NCBI RefSeq assembly: GCF_029360705.1
Contig: NZ_JARKMX010000003.1
Span: 310,001-374,000, forward strand
Source of the DNA: Paraflavitalea pollutisoli
GTDB lineage: Bacteria > Bacteroidota > Bacteroidia > Chitinophagales > Chitinophagaceae
Reading direction: 5' to 3'
DNA: 64,000 nt
In this document: in pieces, positions 25,776 to 33,714 of the stretch
Position numbering within the stretch: position 1 is the first letter of the stretch
Layout: each line of letters begins with the position of its first letter
Position numbers and translations under genes: made by a program
The notes under the pieces: model-generated
The model's input: only the letters and a program-made list of their open reading frames with translations
The model's database searches: none
Told to the model about the DNA's origin: nothing

Positions 25776-27530
25776 ATGAATAGCTTCCTGAAAATATTCC
25801 TGGCTTCCCTCGCTGCGCTTTTTCTGTTTACGGTGATCATGTTCTTCATCACCATGGGCTTTGTGTCGGGGTTAACAGCGCAGAAGAAAGAAACGACCGG
25901 CGAAAAGGCCGTCCTGGTACTCGACCTGTCGCAAACTTTCTCCGAGGTGAAGAAAGAGAACCCATTGGCAGGCTTTGGTGGTGGAGATCAATATTCACTG
26001 CCTTCGCTCTATGAAACCGTACGGCTGATCCGCTACGCCAAAACCGATTCCTCCGTAAAAGGCATCTATATCAAGGCCGGCGGCAATGGCAATGGATTTG
26101 GTGCCAGCGACGAGCTGCGCAACGTACTGCTCGATTTCAAATCCAGCGGCAAGTTCATTTACGCCTACGCCGATGTGATCACCCAGAATGCCTATCACGT
26201 CGCCAATGTGGCCGATAAGATCTACTGCAATCCCAAAGGTGGCCTCGACTGGCACGGTATGTCGATGCAGATGGTTTACCTGAAGGGCACGCTGGAAAAA
26301 CTGGAGATAGAACCGCAGATCTTTTTCGCCGGCAAATTCAAAAGCGCCACCGAGCCTTTCCGCGAAGAAAAGATGACCGACGCCAACCGCCTTCAGTCTA
26401 CAGTCATCCTCAATGACCTCTATGGTCATTTCCTGCAGCAGGCTTCCAACACCCGCAAGATCGATACCGCCACCTTGCACCAGTATGCCAATGAAAACAG
26501 CGTTCGCTACGCACAGAATGCGCTCGACCTGAAACTCGTCGACGGACTGAAATACGACGATGAAGTGAAGGATGAGATCAAGGAACGCCTCAAGGTGAGC
26601 AAATACGATAAGATCAATTTCATCACAGCCGGGAAATATGCAGCGGCAGTCGATTATAAATCCACCGGCGAAAAGAAGATTGCCGTGATCTATGCAGAAG
26701 GCGATATTGTCGATGGCAAGGGCGACCAGGAAAATATCGGCGGCGATACCTACCGCAACCTGGTCCGCAAAGCACGCCTCGATACTGAAGTGAAGGCGAT
26801 TGTGATCCGTGTCAACTCAGGCGGTGGCAGCGCCATGGCCAGTGAGAACATCTGGCGCGAGATCAAGATGGCGCGGGAAGACAAACCCGTCGTCGTGAGC
26901 TTTGGTGATGTGGCGGCCTCCGGCGGCTATTATATGTCCTGTAATGCCGACAGCATCTTTGCGCAACCCAATACCATCACCGGTTCTATCGGCGTATTCT
27001 CCCTGTTGCCCAATATGCAGAACTTCTTCAAGAACAAACTGGGCATGACCTTCGATGGGGTAAAGACCTCCCCCGATGCCGACCAACTGTCGGTGGCCAA
27101 GCCACTTACCCCTGCACAACGCCAGTACTTCCAGAATGATGTCGATACGATCTACCATACCTTCAAACAACGGGTGGCCGACGGTCGTAAAAAGAGCCTG
27201 GAGTTTGTAGACAGCATTGGCCAGGGCCGCATCTGGAGTGGTACCCGCGCCCTGGAACTGGGACTGGTCGACCGCCTGGGTGGCCTTGATGACGCCATCG
27301 AATGTGCCGCCAAACTGGCCCGCATATCGGGATATGGTCTGAAAGAATTCCCCGAGGCACGCAGCCTGTTCGAACGGATCTTTGGCGACTACCAGCAAAA
27401 CGCCAAACAATCGGCTATCCGGGAAGAACTGGGTGCCAGCGGCATCAAGACCTACAATACCCTCAAGCGGGCTAAAGCCCTGGTGGGCGTTACACAAACC
27501 AGGTTACCCTTTGAATTTACCATCGAATAA
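25776..27530 (+). CDS. sppA: Signal peptide peptidase SppA, 67 kDa type
   Basis: This membrane-anchored serine protease degrades leftover signal peptides. It has 584 residues from ATG 25776 (the TTG at 25773 is in frame but unnecessary). One N-terminal membrane helix is at about 4-30. Two tandem peptidase S49 domains follow. The first supplies the catalytic Lys in AGKFKSATEPFR (about residue 190) and the second the Ser in GDVAASGGYYMS (about 385-396). This two-domain layout is that of the long E. coli form. It is single, with its own promoter. Confidence 0.95.
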   Translation: MNSFLKIFLASLAALFLFTVIMFFITMGFVSGLTAQKKETTGEKAVLVLDLSQTFSEVKKENPLAGFGGGDQYSLPSLYETVRLIRYAKTDSSVKGIYIKAGGNGNGFGASDELRNVLLDFKSSGKFIYAYADVITQNAYHVANVADKIYCNPKGGLDWHGMSMQMVYLKGTLEKLEIEPQIFFAGKFKSATEPFREEKMTDANRLQSTVILNDLYGHFLQQASNTRKIDTATLHQYANENSVRYAQNALDLKLVDGLKYDDEVKDEIKERLKVSKYDKINFITAGKYAAAVDYKSTGEKKIAVIYAEGDIVDGKGDQENIGGDTYRNLVRKARLDTEVKAIVIRVNSGGGSAMASENIWREIKMAREDKPVVVSFGDVAASGGYYMSCNADSIFAQPNTITGSIGVFSLLPNMQNFFKNKLGMTFDGVKTSPDADQLSVAKPLTPAQRQYFQNDVDTIYHTFKQRVADGRKKSLEFVDSIGQGRIWSGTRALELGLVDRLGGLDDAIECAAKLARISGYGLKEFPEARSLFERIFGDYQQNAKQSAIREELGASGIKTYNTLKRAKALVGVTQTRLPFEFTIE

Positions 27531-27585
27531 CAAGTTTTCCCGTTGTAAGCCATAGCTTTGCTGCTCATTTAACCAGTCGATCCCC

Positions 27586-28692
27586 ATGCCGCAACCTTAT
27601 AGTCAGTTCCGGGCAATGCTGGCCATCACCAGGGCCAGCCTGAAAGGTATTTTCAGAAGTCCCAGCGCTGTAACGTTCAGTCTTTTCTTCCCAATGATCT
27701 TCATCCTCGTGTTTGGGTTCATTGGCGGTGGAGGCGGCATTAACGTGCGGATCGCTTTCGATCCAAAGGCAGATACGACAGCGCCTATGTACCAGTCTAT
27801 CAAACAGGCACCGGGCATTCGCATCGTCGACAAACCCGAAAAGGAACTACTGGAAGACCTGGAAAAAGGGCGCATCGCAGCCATCCTCAATATTCAACCC
27901 AGCAAGGACAGCCTGTCGCTATACAAACTCACCTTTAAAAGCTCGGGAGCGGTGAATCCGCAGAACCTGGCGGTGATGCGTTCGATCTTTGAATCGAACG
28001 TACGGGCTGCCGACCAAAAGGTCTATGGCAAGCAAAAGACATTGGTAGAGATTGATAAGCAAACAGAGATGATCCCCGGACGTATCTACCGCCAGATCGA
28101 TTTCATCTTACCCGGTCAGTTGGGCTTCTCCCTGATGAGCGCCGGTGTGTTCGGCGTAGCCTTTGTATTCTTCAATATGCGGCAAACACTGGTATTGAAA
28201 CGGTTCTTTGCTACGCCCATTAAGCGTACCTATATCGTACTGGGCGAAGGATTTGCCCGCTTGTTCTTCGGGATGATTACGGCCATCGTAATCCTGCTCG
28301 TGGGGCATTTCATTTTCCATTTCACCCTGATACACGGGGTATTGACCATCCTGGAGATCCTGGTACTGAGTGCCATCGGGCTATTGGTATTCCTGGGCTT
28401 CGGGTTCATCGTCAGCAGTGTAGCGAAAAACGAAAGTGTGATCCCGTTGATGGCCAATATGTTCACCTTGCCCCAGTTCCTGCTGGCCGGTACTTTCTTT
28501 TCCATCGATAATTTCCCTTCCTGGCTGCAGCCGCTGTGCCGCATCCTGCCACTGACCCATATGAACAATGCCATGCGCAACATTGCCTTCGAAGGCGCCC
28601 ACCTCACCGATTGTGGACTCGAGATTGGCGTACTGGTGCTGTGGGGCATAGGCGTTTATGCAGTGGCCGTCAAAGTATTCAAATGGGAGTAA
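27586..28692 (+). CDS. ABC-2 type transporter permease
   Basis: The 368-residue protein has one N-terminal membrane helix (about 28-47), a large extracytoplasmic domain (48-180) and five C-terminal membrane helices (about 185-365), with the ABC-2 motif PLTHMNNAMRNIAFEG near residue 325-340. This is the YhhJ/NodJ-like exporter layout. No ATPase gene lies beside it, so the partner must be encoded elsewhere. It probably follows sppA by chance, as 55 bases separate the genes. The substrate is unknown. Confidence 0.88.
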   Translation: MPQPYSQFRAMLAITRASLKGIFRSPSAVTFSLFFPMIFILVFGFIGGGGGINVRIAFDPKADTTAPMYQSIKQAPGIRIVDKPEKELLEDLEKGRIAAILNIQPSKDSLSLYKLTFKSSGAVNPQNLAVMRSIFESNVRAADQKVYGKQKTLVEIDKQTEMIPGRIYRQIDFILPGQLGFSLMSAGVFGVAFVFFNMRQTLVLKRFFATPIKRTYIVLGEGFARLFFGMITAIVILLVGHFIFHFTLIHGVLTILEILVLSAIGLLVFLGFGFIVSSVAKNESVIPLMANMFTLPQFLLAGTFFSIDNFPSWLQPLCRILPLTHMNNAMRNIAFEGAHLTDCGLEIGVLVLWGIGVYAVAVKVFKWE

Positions 28693-28714
28693 TTCCCGCT
28701 ACTAAATATCCAAT

Positions 28715-29209
28715 ATGCGATTTGTAAAGTTAGGCCTGATCAGTATCGTCGGTTTGTTTATCGTGATCTTTGCGATCTCCCTGCTGATACCGGGTGAAAT
28801 CCGGGTGTCGAGGGCCGTGAACATCATAGCGCCGAAAGACAGTATTCATGACCGCCTGGCTGACCTGCGGCACTGGAAACAGTGGAATGCGCTCACCAAT
28901 GTCGCCGGTGTGCTCAACCAGCAATATGCGGCGAATACCATTACGAGCGACGAGCTTACCGTGAAGCTCCGGGAAGCCCGGGCCGATTCCATCACCACAA
29001 CCTGGCAGCAAAAAGAAGGCCGTACCATCGAGAGCGGATTCAACCTGCATACCGTTGATAACACCACTGTGGTTCAATGGTATTTCGACTTTCACCTCAA
29101 ATGGTACCCCTGGGAAAAATTTGGTAGCATCATTTTTGATAAGCAATTAGGGCCGCCGATGGAGCAATCGCTGGCAGAACTCAAAAAGTTGCTGGAACAA
29201 GCTCCCTGA
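28715..29209 (+). CDS. Membrane-anchored SRPBCC (START-like) domain protein
   Basis: The 164-residue protein has an N-terminal membrane helix (LGLISIVGLFIVIFAISLLI at 5-24) followed by a START/polyketide-cyclase-like domain. The start of that domain, ISRAVNIIAP-style (VSRAVNIIAPKDSIHDRLADL), carries the first strand and helix of the SRPBCC fold, and LEQAP ends the last helix. Members bind hydrophobic ligands in a deep pocket. It lies 22 bases after the ABC permease gene and is probably co-transcribed with it, and perhaps with the DUF2911 gene 36 bases downstream. Confidence 0.7.
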   Translation: MRFVKLGLISIVGLFIVIFAISLLIPGEIRVSRAVNIIAPKDSIHDRLADLRHWKQWNALTNVAGVLNQQYAANTITSDELTVKLREARADSITTTWQQKEGRTIESGFNLHTVDNTTVVQWYFDFHLKWYPWEKFGSIIFDKQLGPPMEQSLAELKKLLEQAP

Positions 29210-29245
29210 TACCTTACATTCACGTTCACTAATAAACACGTTTAT

Positions 29246-29749
29246 ATGAAAAAGCTATTATTCCTTTCTGCGATTGTTGCCCTGGCAACTTCCACTACGC
29301 TGGCTCAGAATGCCAAGCCAAGTCCCCCGGCTACGGTGACCGAAACTACCACCAAGGGTACCACCATTACGATCAATTACAGCCAGCCTGCCCTGAAAGG
29401 CCGCAGTGTTGGTAAAGAAGTAGCGCCTTATGGCAAAGTGTGGAGAGCAGGCGCCAACGAGCCTACCACCATCGAAGTGAGCAAAGACGTAAAAGTAAAT
29501 GGCAACGCACTGCCCGCTGGTAAATACAGCCTCTGGGCCCTTCCCGGCGAAAGCGAATGGGAAGTGATCATCAATAAAGAAGTACCTCGTTGGGGAACTA
29601 TGTACCCCGAAGGCAAAGATGCTTTCCGTGTAAAAGTTAAGCCCACCAAAGCACCCGCTACGACTGAGCGTATGACCTTCACCATCAGCAAAGCTGGTAA
29701 GGTGGCGTTGCTGTGGGGCGATACTGAAGTAGCATTCAATGTAGAATAA
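29246..29749 (+). CDS. DUF2911 secreted protein
   Basis: The 167-residue protein has a signal peptide (MKKLLFLSAIVALATSTTLAQ) and the DUF2911 body, with TTITINYSQPALKGRSVG, PYGKVWRAGANEPTTIE and LPAGKYSLWALPGESEW. The family is widespread in Bacteroidota, predicted periplasmic, with an unknown role. A strong terminator follows at 29819. Confidence 0.9.
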   Translation: MKKLLFLSAIVALATSTTLAQNAKPSPPATVTETTTKGTTITINYSQPALKGRSVGKEVAPYGKVWRAGANEPTTIEVSKDVKVNGNALPAGKYSLWALPGESEWEVIINKEVPRWGTMYPEGKDAFRVKVKPTKAPATTERMTFTISKAGKVALLWGDTEVAFNVE

Positions 29750-29818
29750 TTGCCTTTTAATGCACGGGCCAATGGCTCCGCTGCACAACATACAATCCTG
29801 GTTATAGCAAAACAGGAG

Positions 29819-29843
29819 GCGGCCTTTCGGGGCCGCTTTTTTT
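29819..29843 (+). terminator. Terminator of the ABC permease - DUF2911 unit
   Basis: GCGGCC (29819-29824) pairs with GGCCGC (29831-29836) and is followed by seven T. Confidence 0.88.
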
Positions 29844-29885
29844 ATGCGGATAAGTTGCCCCGCTTTGCTGCATAACCAGTTGATC

Positions 29886-29902
29886 TACCTATACCGTAGG
29901 TA
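29886..29902. promoter_or_regulatory. Inverted repeat upstream of the HEAT-like gene
   Basis: TACCTA-TACCG-TAGGTA is a 6-5-6 inverted repeat 38 bases before ATG 29940. TATCTTTA (29917-29924) downstream resembles a -7 element, which would put the repeat in the -33 region, a position suited to a repressor site. Confidence 0.35.
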
Positions 29903-29939
29903 TGATCCGGAAAGTTTATCTTTAATAAAACAGTGTGAC

Positions 29940-30572
29940 ATGGCAATAGTAGATCAACTGGCGTCATCGCTGGGCCAGCGTGATGAAGCACCCAATACGG
30001 CATTGGCAGCCCGTATTGTTAAAGAACAGGACAAAGAAGCGGTTGAAGAGCTGGTAGCGTTGCTGCAACACAAAAGCAAGGACGTCCAGAGCGACAGCAT
30101 CAAAGTATTGTATGAAGTAGGGGAACAGCGCCCCGCACTGATTGCCGCTTATACCCCTGTGTTCATTGACCTGCTGTCGCACAAGAACAACCGCCTGCAA
30201 TGGGGGGCCATGACTGCCCTCGATGCCGTAGCGACAGAAAAACCAGCCCTCGTACACAAGGCCTTACCCCAAATACTACAGGCAGCTGATAAGGGCTCCG
30301 TCATCACGAAAGACCATGCTGTCAACATATTGATCAAACTCAGTGCGCAGAAAGCGTATCAGCAAGACACATTTTCCCTGTTGCTCGAACAATTGGCAGG
30401 TTGTGCCACCAACCAGTTACCCATGTATGCCGAAAGAGCCTTGCCCGTCATCTCCCCCGGCAATCGACCAGCTTTTGTGGCAACCCTCACCAAAAGATTG
30501 CCCGACATCGACAAAGAAAGCAGGCGCAAAAGAGTGGAGCAGGTGATCAAAAAGCTTAGCAAACAAGGCTAA
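29940..30572 (+). CDS. HEAT-like repeat protein
   Basis: Starting at ATG 29940 (MAIVDQLASSLGQRDEAPN) gives 210 residues; the in-frame ATG at 29844 lies in the terminator region of the previous gene. The sequence is all helical, with repeats of about 35-40 residues such as AVEELVALLQHKSKDVQSDSI and FIDLLSHKNNRLQWGAMTAL, typical of HEAT repeats that form protein-binding solenoids. It has no signal peptide, so it is cytoplasmic. The last 20 residues are strongly basic. The partner is unknown. Relatives occur widely as unannotated proteins in Bacteroidota. Confidence 0.75.
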   Translation: MAIVDQLASSLGQRDEAPNTALAARIVKEQDKEAVEELVALLQHKSKDVQSDSIKVLYEVGEQRPALIAAYTPVFIDLLSHKNNRLQWGAMTALDAVATEKPALVHKALPQILQAADKGSVITKDHAVNILIKLSAQKAYQQDTFSLLLEQLAGCATNQLPMYAERALPVISPGNRPAFVATLTKRLPDIDKESRRKRVEQVIKKLSKQG

Positions 30573-30580
30573 CCAGCTAC

Positions 30581-30595
30581 ACTTAATATTTAAGT
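30581..30595. promoter_or_regulatory. 15-bp palindrome upstream of the small MORN-like gene
   Basis: ACTTAA-TAT-TTAAGT is a perfect 6-3-6 inverted repeat 35 bases before ATG 30631. A closely similar site lies upstream of the second ECF sigma gene (48631-48645). Confidence 0.4.
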
Positions 30596-30630
30596 AACAT
30601 CGGGTTGTGGCGCGTTCATTATTTTTAAGC

Positions 30631-30903
30631 ATGAACCTGACCCTACCCCTCCGCTGCAGTTTTGTACTGTTTATACTGCTTGCAATGTCAGCCCCACCAG
30701 CCAATGCCCAATCGGATATCCGGATCGGAAAGATCAAAGCCAACCATGTCGACAAACAAAAAAAGAAACAGGGAGACTGGATCTTTTTCGATGAGGAGGG
30801 CAATATCGCGGTCAGTTGCCTGTACAAAGATGATGTGGTGGTAGGTCCGATCGTTTATTACAAGAGTACATATCTGTCGGTTACCCAAATGCACCGGTAT
30901 TAG
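30631..30903 (+). CDS. Small secreted protein with one MORN/YwqK-like repeat
   Basis: From ATG 30631 the protein has 90 residues with a signal peptide (cleavage after ANAQ or nearby). The in-frame GTG at 30607 is less likely. The mature part has KKKQGDWIFFDEEGNIAVS, which resembles the G-x-W-x-x-Y/F-x-x-x-G repeat of MORN/YwqK-type proteins, and a second partial strand set. Its stop overlaps the stop of the convergent methyltransferase gene by four bases. Function unknown. Confidence 0.65.
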   Translation: MNLTLPLRCSFVLFILLAMSAPPANAQSDIRIGKIKANHVDKQKKKQGDWIFFDEEGNIAVSCLYKDDVVVGPIVYYKSTYLSVTQMHRY

Positions 30904-31736
30904 ATCTTATAGCCCAATACCACAGGCTCACCTGCCTGGATGGCATGGTGGCTGTAAGTGGTCAGTTCAACGGCGGAGATCACCCGCACGGCAAAGCCTG
31001 CAGCAGTTAGCCGTTCTACGTAGTCGTCGAGGGTGTAGATCCTGACATGGTCTCTTTGTCCAAATAACCTGGCTTGCTGGATAGGGTCTGCGATCGTCGG
31101 CTCTTCAATCGTAGCCGGTAGGCTTTGAGACCAGGGCGCCTGCAAAATCGCGACACCCTGTTGCTGCAGCACCCGGTATATTTCCCGCATCGCTTTCCGG
31201 TCATCGGGGATGTGCTCCAAAATATGATTGGCGATGATGATGTCGAAGCTGTTATCTGCAAACTGAAGTTGTGTTGCGTCTGCAAATGTGATCGATTTGT
31301 CGATGGACTTATAAAATCCCGGTTCGATATCTACGGTAGTCACCATGGATCGCCGGGAGAGATTGGCGAATAATTGTTTTTCGGGTGAAAAGTGCAGCAC
31401 TCTTTTGTGGTTGCTGTCGAGGTAATGGTCCAACACCACTTTTACCAGCCTGTCACGATTCTTACTCAGGCAACGTGGGCAATATACGTGTTCCCCAAAG
31501 CCTGCAATGACCTTCTGGCCATAGATAACCGGGGCGATGTCGTTAGACGGATATTCGGGTACGAATTGACTGTAGGAGGCGCCACAGAAATTGCAGGTAA
31601 ATCCACTACCGCTGTATTTGCGGTATAGGATCCGGTACCGCAGGTTGGTCAGCTGTAACCGCGTATTCCTGTACAGTGATTGCAATGGATGGTACCACCC
31701 AATTTGTTTGAGCAGTTGCTTGGCTTTTTCTTTCAT
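30900..31736 (-). CDS. Class I SAM-dependent methyltransferase with Cys-rich N-terminal region
   Basis: The 278-residue protein has CNFCG and, about 40 residues later, CPRCLSKNRDRL, four Cys that probably bind zinc (about 48-95). A Methyltransf_11-type domain follows, with VLHFSPEKQLFANLSRR at the motif I position (degenerate glycine loop), DSFDIIIANHILEHIPDDRKA for motifs II-III and IYRVLQQQGVAILQAPW after it. The canonical E/DxGxGxG loop is replaced, as in some sugar- or lipid-linked methyltransferases. The substrate is unknown. bioA lies upstream on the same strand, with its stop about 50 bases before this start. Confidence 0.8.
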   Translation of the reverse strand: MKEKAKQLLKQIGWYHPLQSLYRNTRLQLTNLRYRILYRKYSGSGFTCNFCGASYSQFVPEYPSNDIAPVIYGQKVIAGFGEHVYCPRCLSKNRDRLVKVVLDHYLDSNHKRVLHFSPEKQLFANLSRRSMVTTVDIEPGFYKSIDKSITFADATQLQFADNSFDIIIANHILEHIPDDRKAMREIYRVLQQQGVAILQAPWSQSLPATIEEPTIADPIQQARLFGQRDHVRIYTLDDYVERLTAAGFAVRVISAVELTTYSHHAIQAGEPVVLGYKI

Positions 31737-31785
31737 GATTAGCTGTAGGGAGGCAAGATACTATATTTTGGGGCTTCGCTTTTAC

Positions 31786-33063
31786 CTATACGCTTCTCGC
31801 CTGGAAAGTCGCAACGATGGCTGTAACCACTTCATATACCTGGTTCAATTCGGCTTCCGTAATACAATAGGGCGGCATGAGGTATACCGTATTGCCCAAC
31901 GGACGCAGGTACACGCCTTTGGATAGCGCCATCACCGTGATCTCCCGGCTGATATGGTTGAGGTATTCATCTTTTCCCTGGACCAGCTCAAACGCCAACA
32001 GGGTTCCCCGGCAACGGATATTTTTGGTAGCAGCGGGAAACAGGCTACCCAGGGTAGCTGCAAAAGCCTGGTGTTGCGCCGAAATGCGCTGAATGCGTTG
32101 TTGGCAGTCGTCTTCCTGCAATAGGTCGAGGCTCGCCAGTGCGGCGGCACAGGCCAGGGGGTTGGCCGTAAAAGAATGGCCATGAAAAAAGGTCTTCAGT
32201 TTATCCTCTTCGAGAAAGGCTTCATAGATCTCCTGGGTACAGGCCGTTACCCCAAGGGCCATCGTACCGCCGGTCAGTCCTTTTGAAAGACAAACGATAT
32301 CAGGTTGCTCCGTCAGGTAGTCGGAGGCAAACAGGCGGCCGGTACGGCCAAACCCCGTCATCACCTCATCGGCAATGCAAATCACGCCGTGCGCATGGCA
32401 TTGCTGCAGGAAGGCATCCAGGGCCGACGGTTCATACATCAACATGCCACCGGCACCCTGCACCAGGGGTTCGTAGATCACACAGGCCACCTCGTTCCAG
32501 TTCAGGTCCTGCAACACGTCGGCCGTTCGGGCAATATCCACGAATTGCACCTCAAACAACTTCTCCTGGAAGGCAAGGGTAAAAACACTGCGTTCGCTGA
32601 CACTCATCGCGCCAAACGTATCGCCGTGGTACGAATGATTGAAAGCAAGGATTTTTTTTCGATGCTGAATGCCTTTATTCCACCAATATTGCAGCGCCAT
32701 TTTGAGCGCCACTTCCGTGGCGGTCGATCCGTTGTCGGAGTAAAAAATACGGGAAAACTCTCCCGGCAATACCTTTAACAGCCTTTCTGCCAGTAAAACG
32801 GCTGGTTCGTGGGTGAATCCGGCGAAGATGACCTGTTCCAGGGTCAGTGCCTGTTTATAGATCTTTTCTGCAATGTATGGGTGGGCATGGCCGTGCAGGG
32901 TAACCCACCAGCTGGAAATGGCATCGAGGTAGGCGTTGCCTTCATCGTCAAATATGTAGGTTCCATCACCTTTTACTATGGGAATTGGATCAGGCATGTA
33001 CTTTTGTGGCGTGTAAGGATGCCAGATTACTTGCTTGTCCCTGATTCTCAATGAATTTGCCAT
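31786..33063 (-). CDS. bioA: Adenosylmethionine-8-amino-7-oxononanoate aminotransferase
   Basis: This PLP enzyme makes 7,8-diaminopelargonate in biotin synthesis with S-adenosylmethionine as amino donor. It has 425 residues from ATG 33063 (MANSLRIRDKQVIWHPYTPQ). Marks include the HPYT-Q substrate-side motif, DAISSWWVTLHGHAHP, the aminotransferase block CIADEVMTGFGRTG and the PLP lysine in LSKGLTGGTMALG. No other bio genes are present in the window. TACCTTTA, one base off the -7 consensus, lies three bases before the start codon. Confidence 0.95.
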   Translation of the reverse strand: MANSLRIRDKQVIWHPYTPQKYMPDPIPIVKGDGTYIFDDEGNAYLDAISSWWVTLHGHAHPYIAEKIYKQALTLEQVIFAGFTHEPAVLLAERLLKVLPGEFSRIFYSDNGSTATEVALKMALQYWWNKGIQHRKKILAFNHSYHGDTFGAMSVSERSVFTLAFQEKLFEVQFVDIARTADVLQDLNWNEVACVIYEPLVQGAGGMLMYEPSALDAFLQQCHAHGVICIADEVMTGFGRTGRLFASDYLTEQPDIVCLSKGLTGGTMALGVTACTQEIYEAFLEEDKLKTFFHGHSFTANPLACAAALASLDLLQEDDCQQRIQRISAQHQAFAATLGSLFPAATKNIRCRGTLLAFELVQGKDEYLNHISREITVMALSKGVYLRPLGNTVYLMPPYCITEAELNQVYEVVTAIVATFQARSV

Positions 33064-33126
33064 GAAGTAAAGGTAAGGGACCAGGCTGGCGCGGCAAAAA
33101 AGAGCCCGGGGTGCAACGTCCGGGGA

Positions 33127-33134
33127 TTGTAAAT
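33127..33134 (+). promoter_or_regulatory. TTGTAAAT element upstream of ECF sigma 1
   Basis: TTGTAAAT lies 19 bases before ATG 33154. A near-identical TTGTAAAC lies 10 bases before the second sigma gene and 31 bases before the LVIVD gene (35332-35339). It might be an element read by the sigma factors themselves. Confidence 0.25.
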
Positions 33135-33153
33135 TGTCAAGTGGTGTACGAAA

Positions 33154-33714
33154 ATGGATTATAACAGGCTGGTTAAAGATTGTATAAAGGGGCGAGCGGA
33201 TGCCCAGCGACAACTCTACGAGCATTTTGCCGAAGGGATGTTGGGTATCTGCTATCGATATACAAAGTCGATGACCGATGCCGAAGATGTGTTGCAGGAA
33301 GGATTTATCAAAGTTTTCAAGCACCTGGATCAGTACAAGGCAGAGGGCGAACTGGGAGGATGGATCCGGCGCATCATGGTCAATACGGCCCTCAATTACC
33401 TCAAAAAGAACAGTCGCTACCAGACCGACCTGGCTTATTTCGACACGAGCCTGCATCCTGTATCATCAGACAATCCGGAGGTGAAATTACTGGCCAAGGA
33501 CCTGGCCGAACTGATACGACAATTACCGACAGGTTATCAAACAATATTCAACCTCCACGCCGTGGAGGGTTTTTCACATGTAGAGATCGGAAAGATGCTC
33601 GGTATCAACGAAGGCACTTCCCGTTCACAATATGCCCGTGCCCGTGCTTTGCTCATCACCTGGTTGAGAAAGCAAAACATGGAAACCAAAAATGAAACGT
33701 ATGTCCGACCATGA
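33154..33714 (+). CDS. ECF-type RNA polymerase sigma factor (module 1)
   Basis: The 186-residue sigma-70 family protein has region 2 (YEHFAEGMLGICYRYTKS-TDAEDVLQEGFIKVFKHL-WIRRIMVNTALNYLKK, about residues 22-92) and region 4 (LPTGYQTIFNLHAVEGFSHVEIGKML-NEGTSRSQYARARALL, about 125-175). The SRSQYARAR recognition helix is typical of Bacteroidota ECF factors. It directs RNA polymerase to a dedicated set of promoters. Its last 23 bases overlap the start of the following membrane/barrel gene, so translation is probably coupled. Confidence 0.93.
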   Translation: MDYNRLVKDCIKGRADAQRQLYEHFAEGMLGICYRYTKSMTDAEDVLQEGFIKVFKHLDQYKAEGELGGWIRRIMVNTALNYLKKNSRYQTDLAYFDTSLHPVSSDNPEVKLLAKDLAELIRQLPTGYQTIFNLHAVEGFSHVEIGKMLGINEGTSRSQYARARALLITWLRKQNMETKNETYVRP

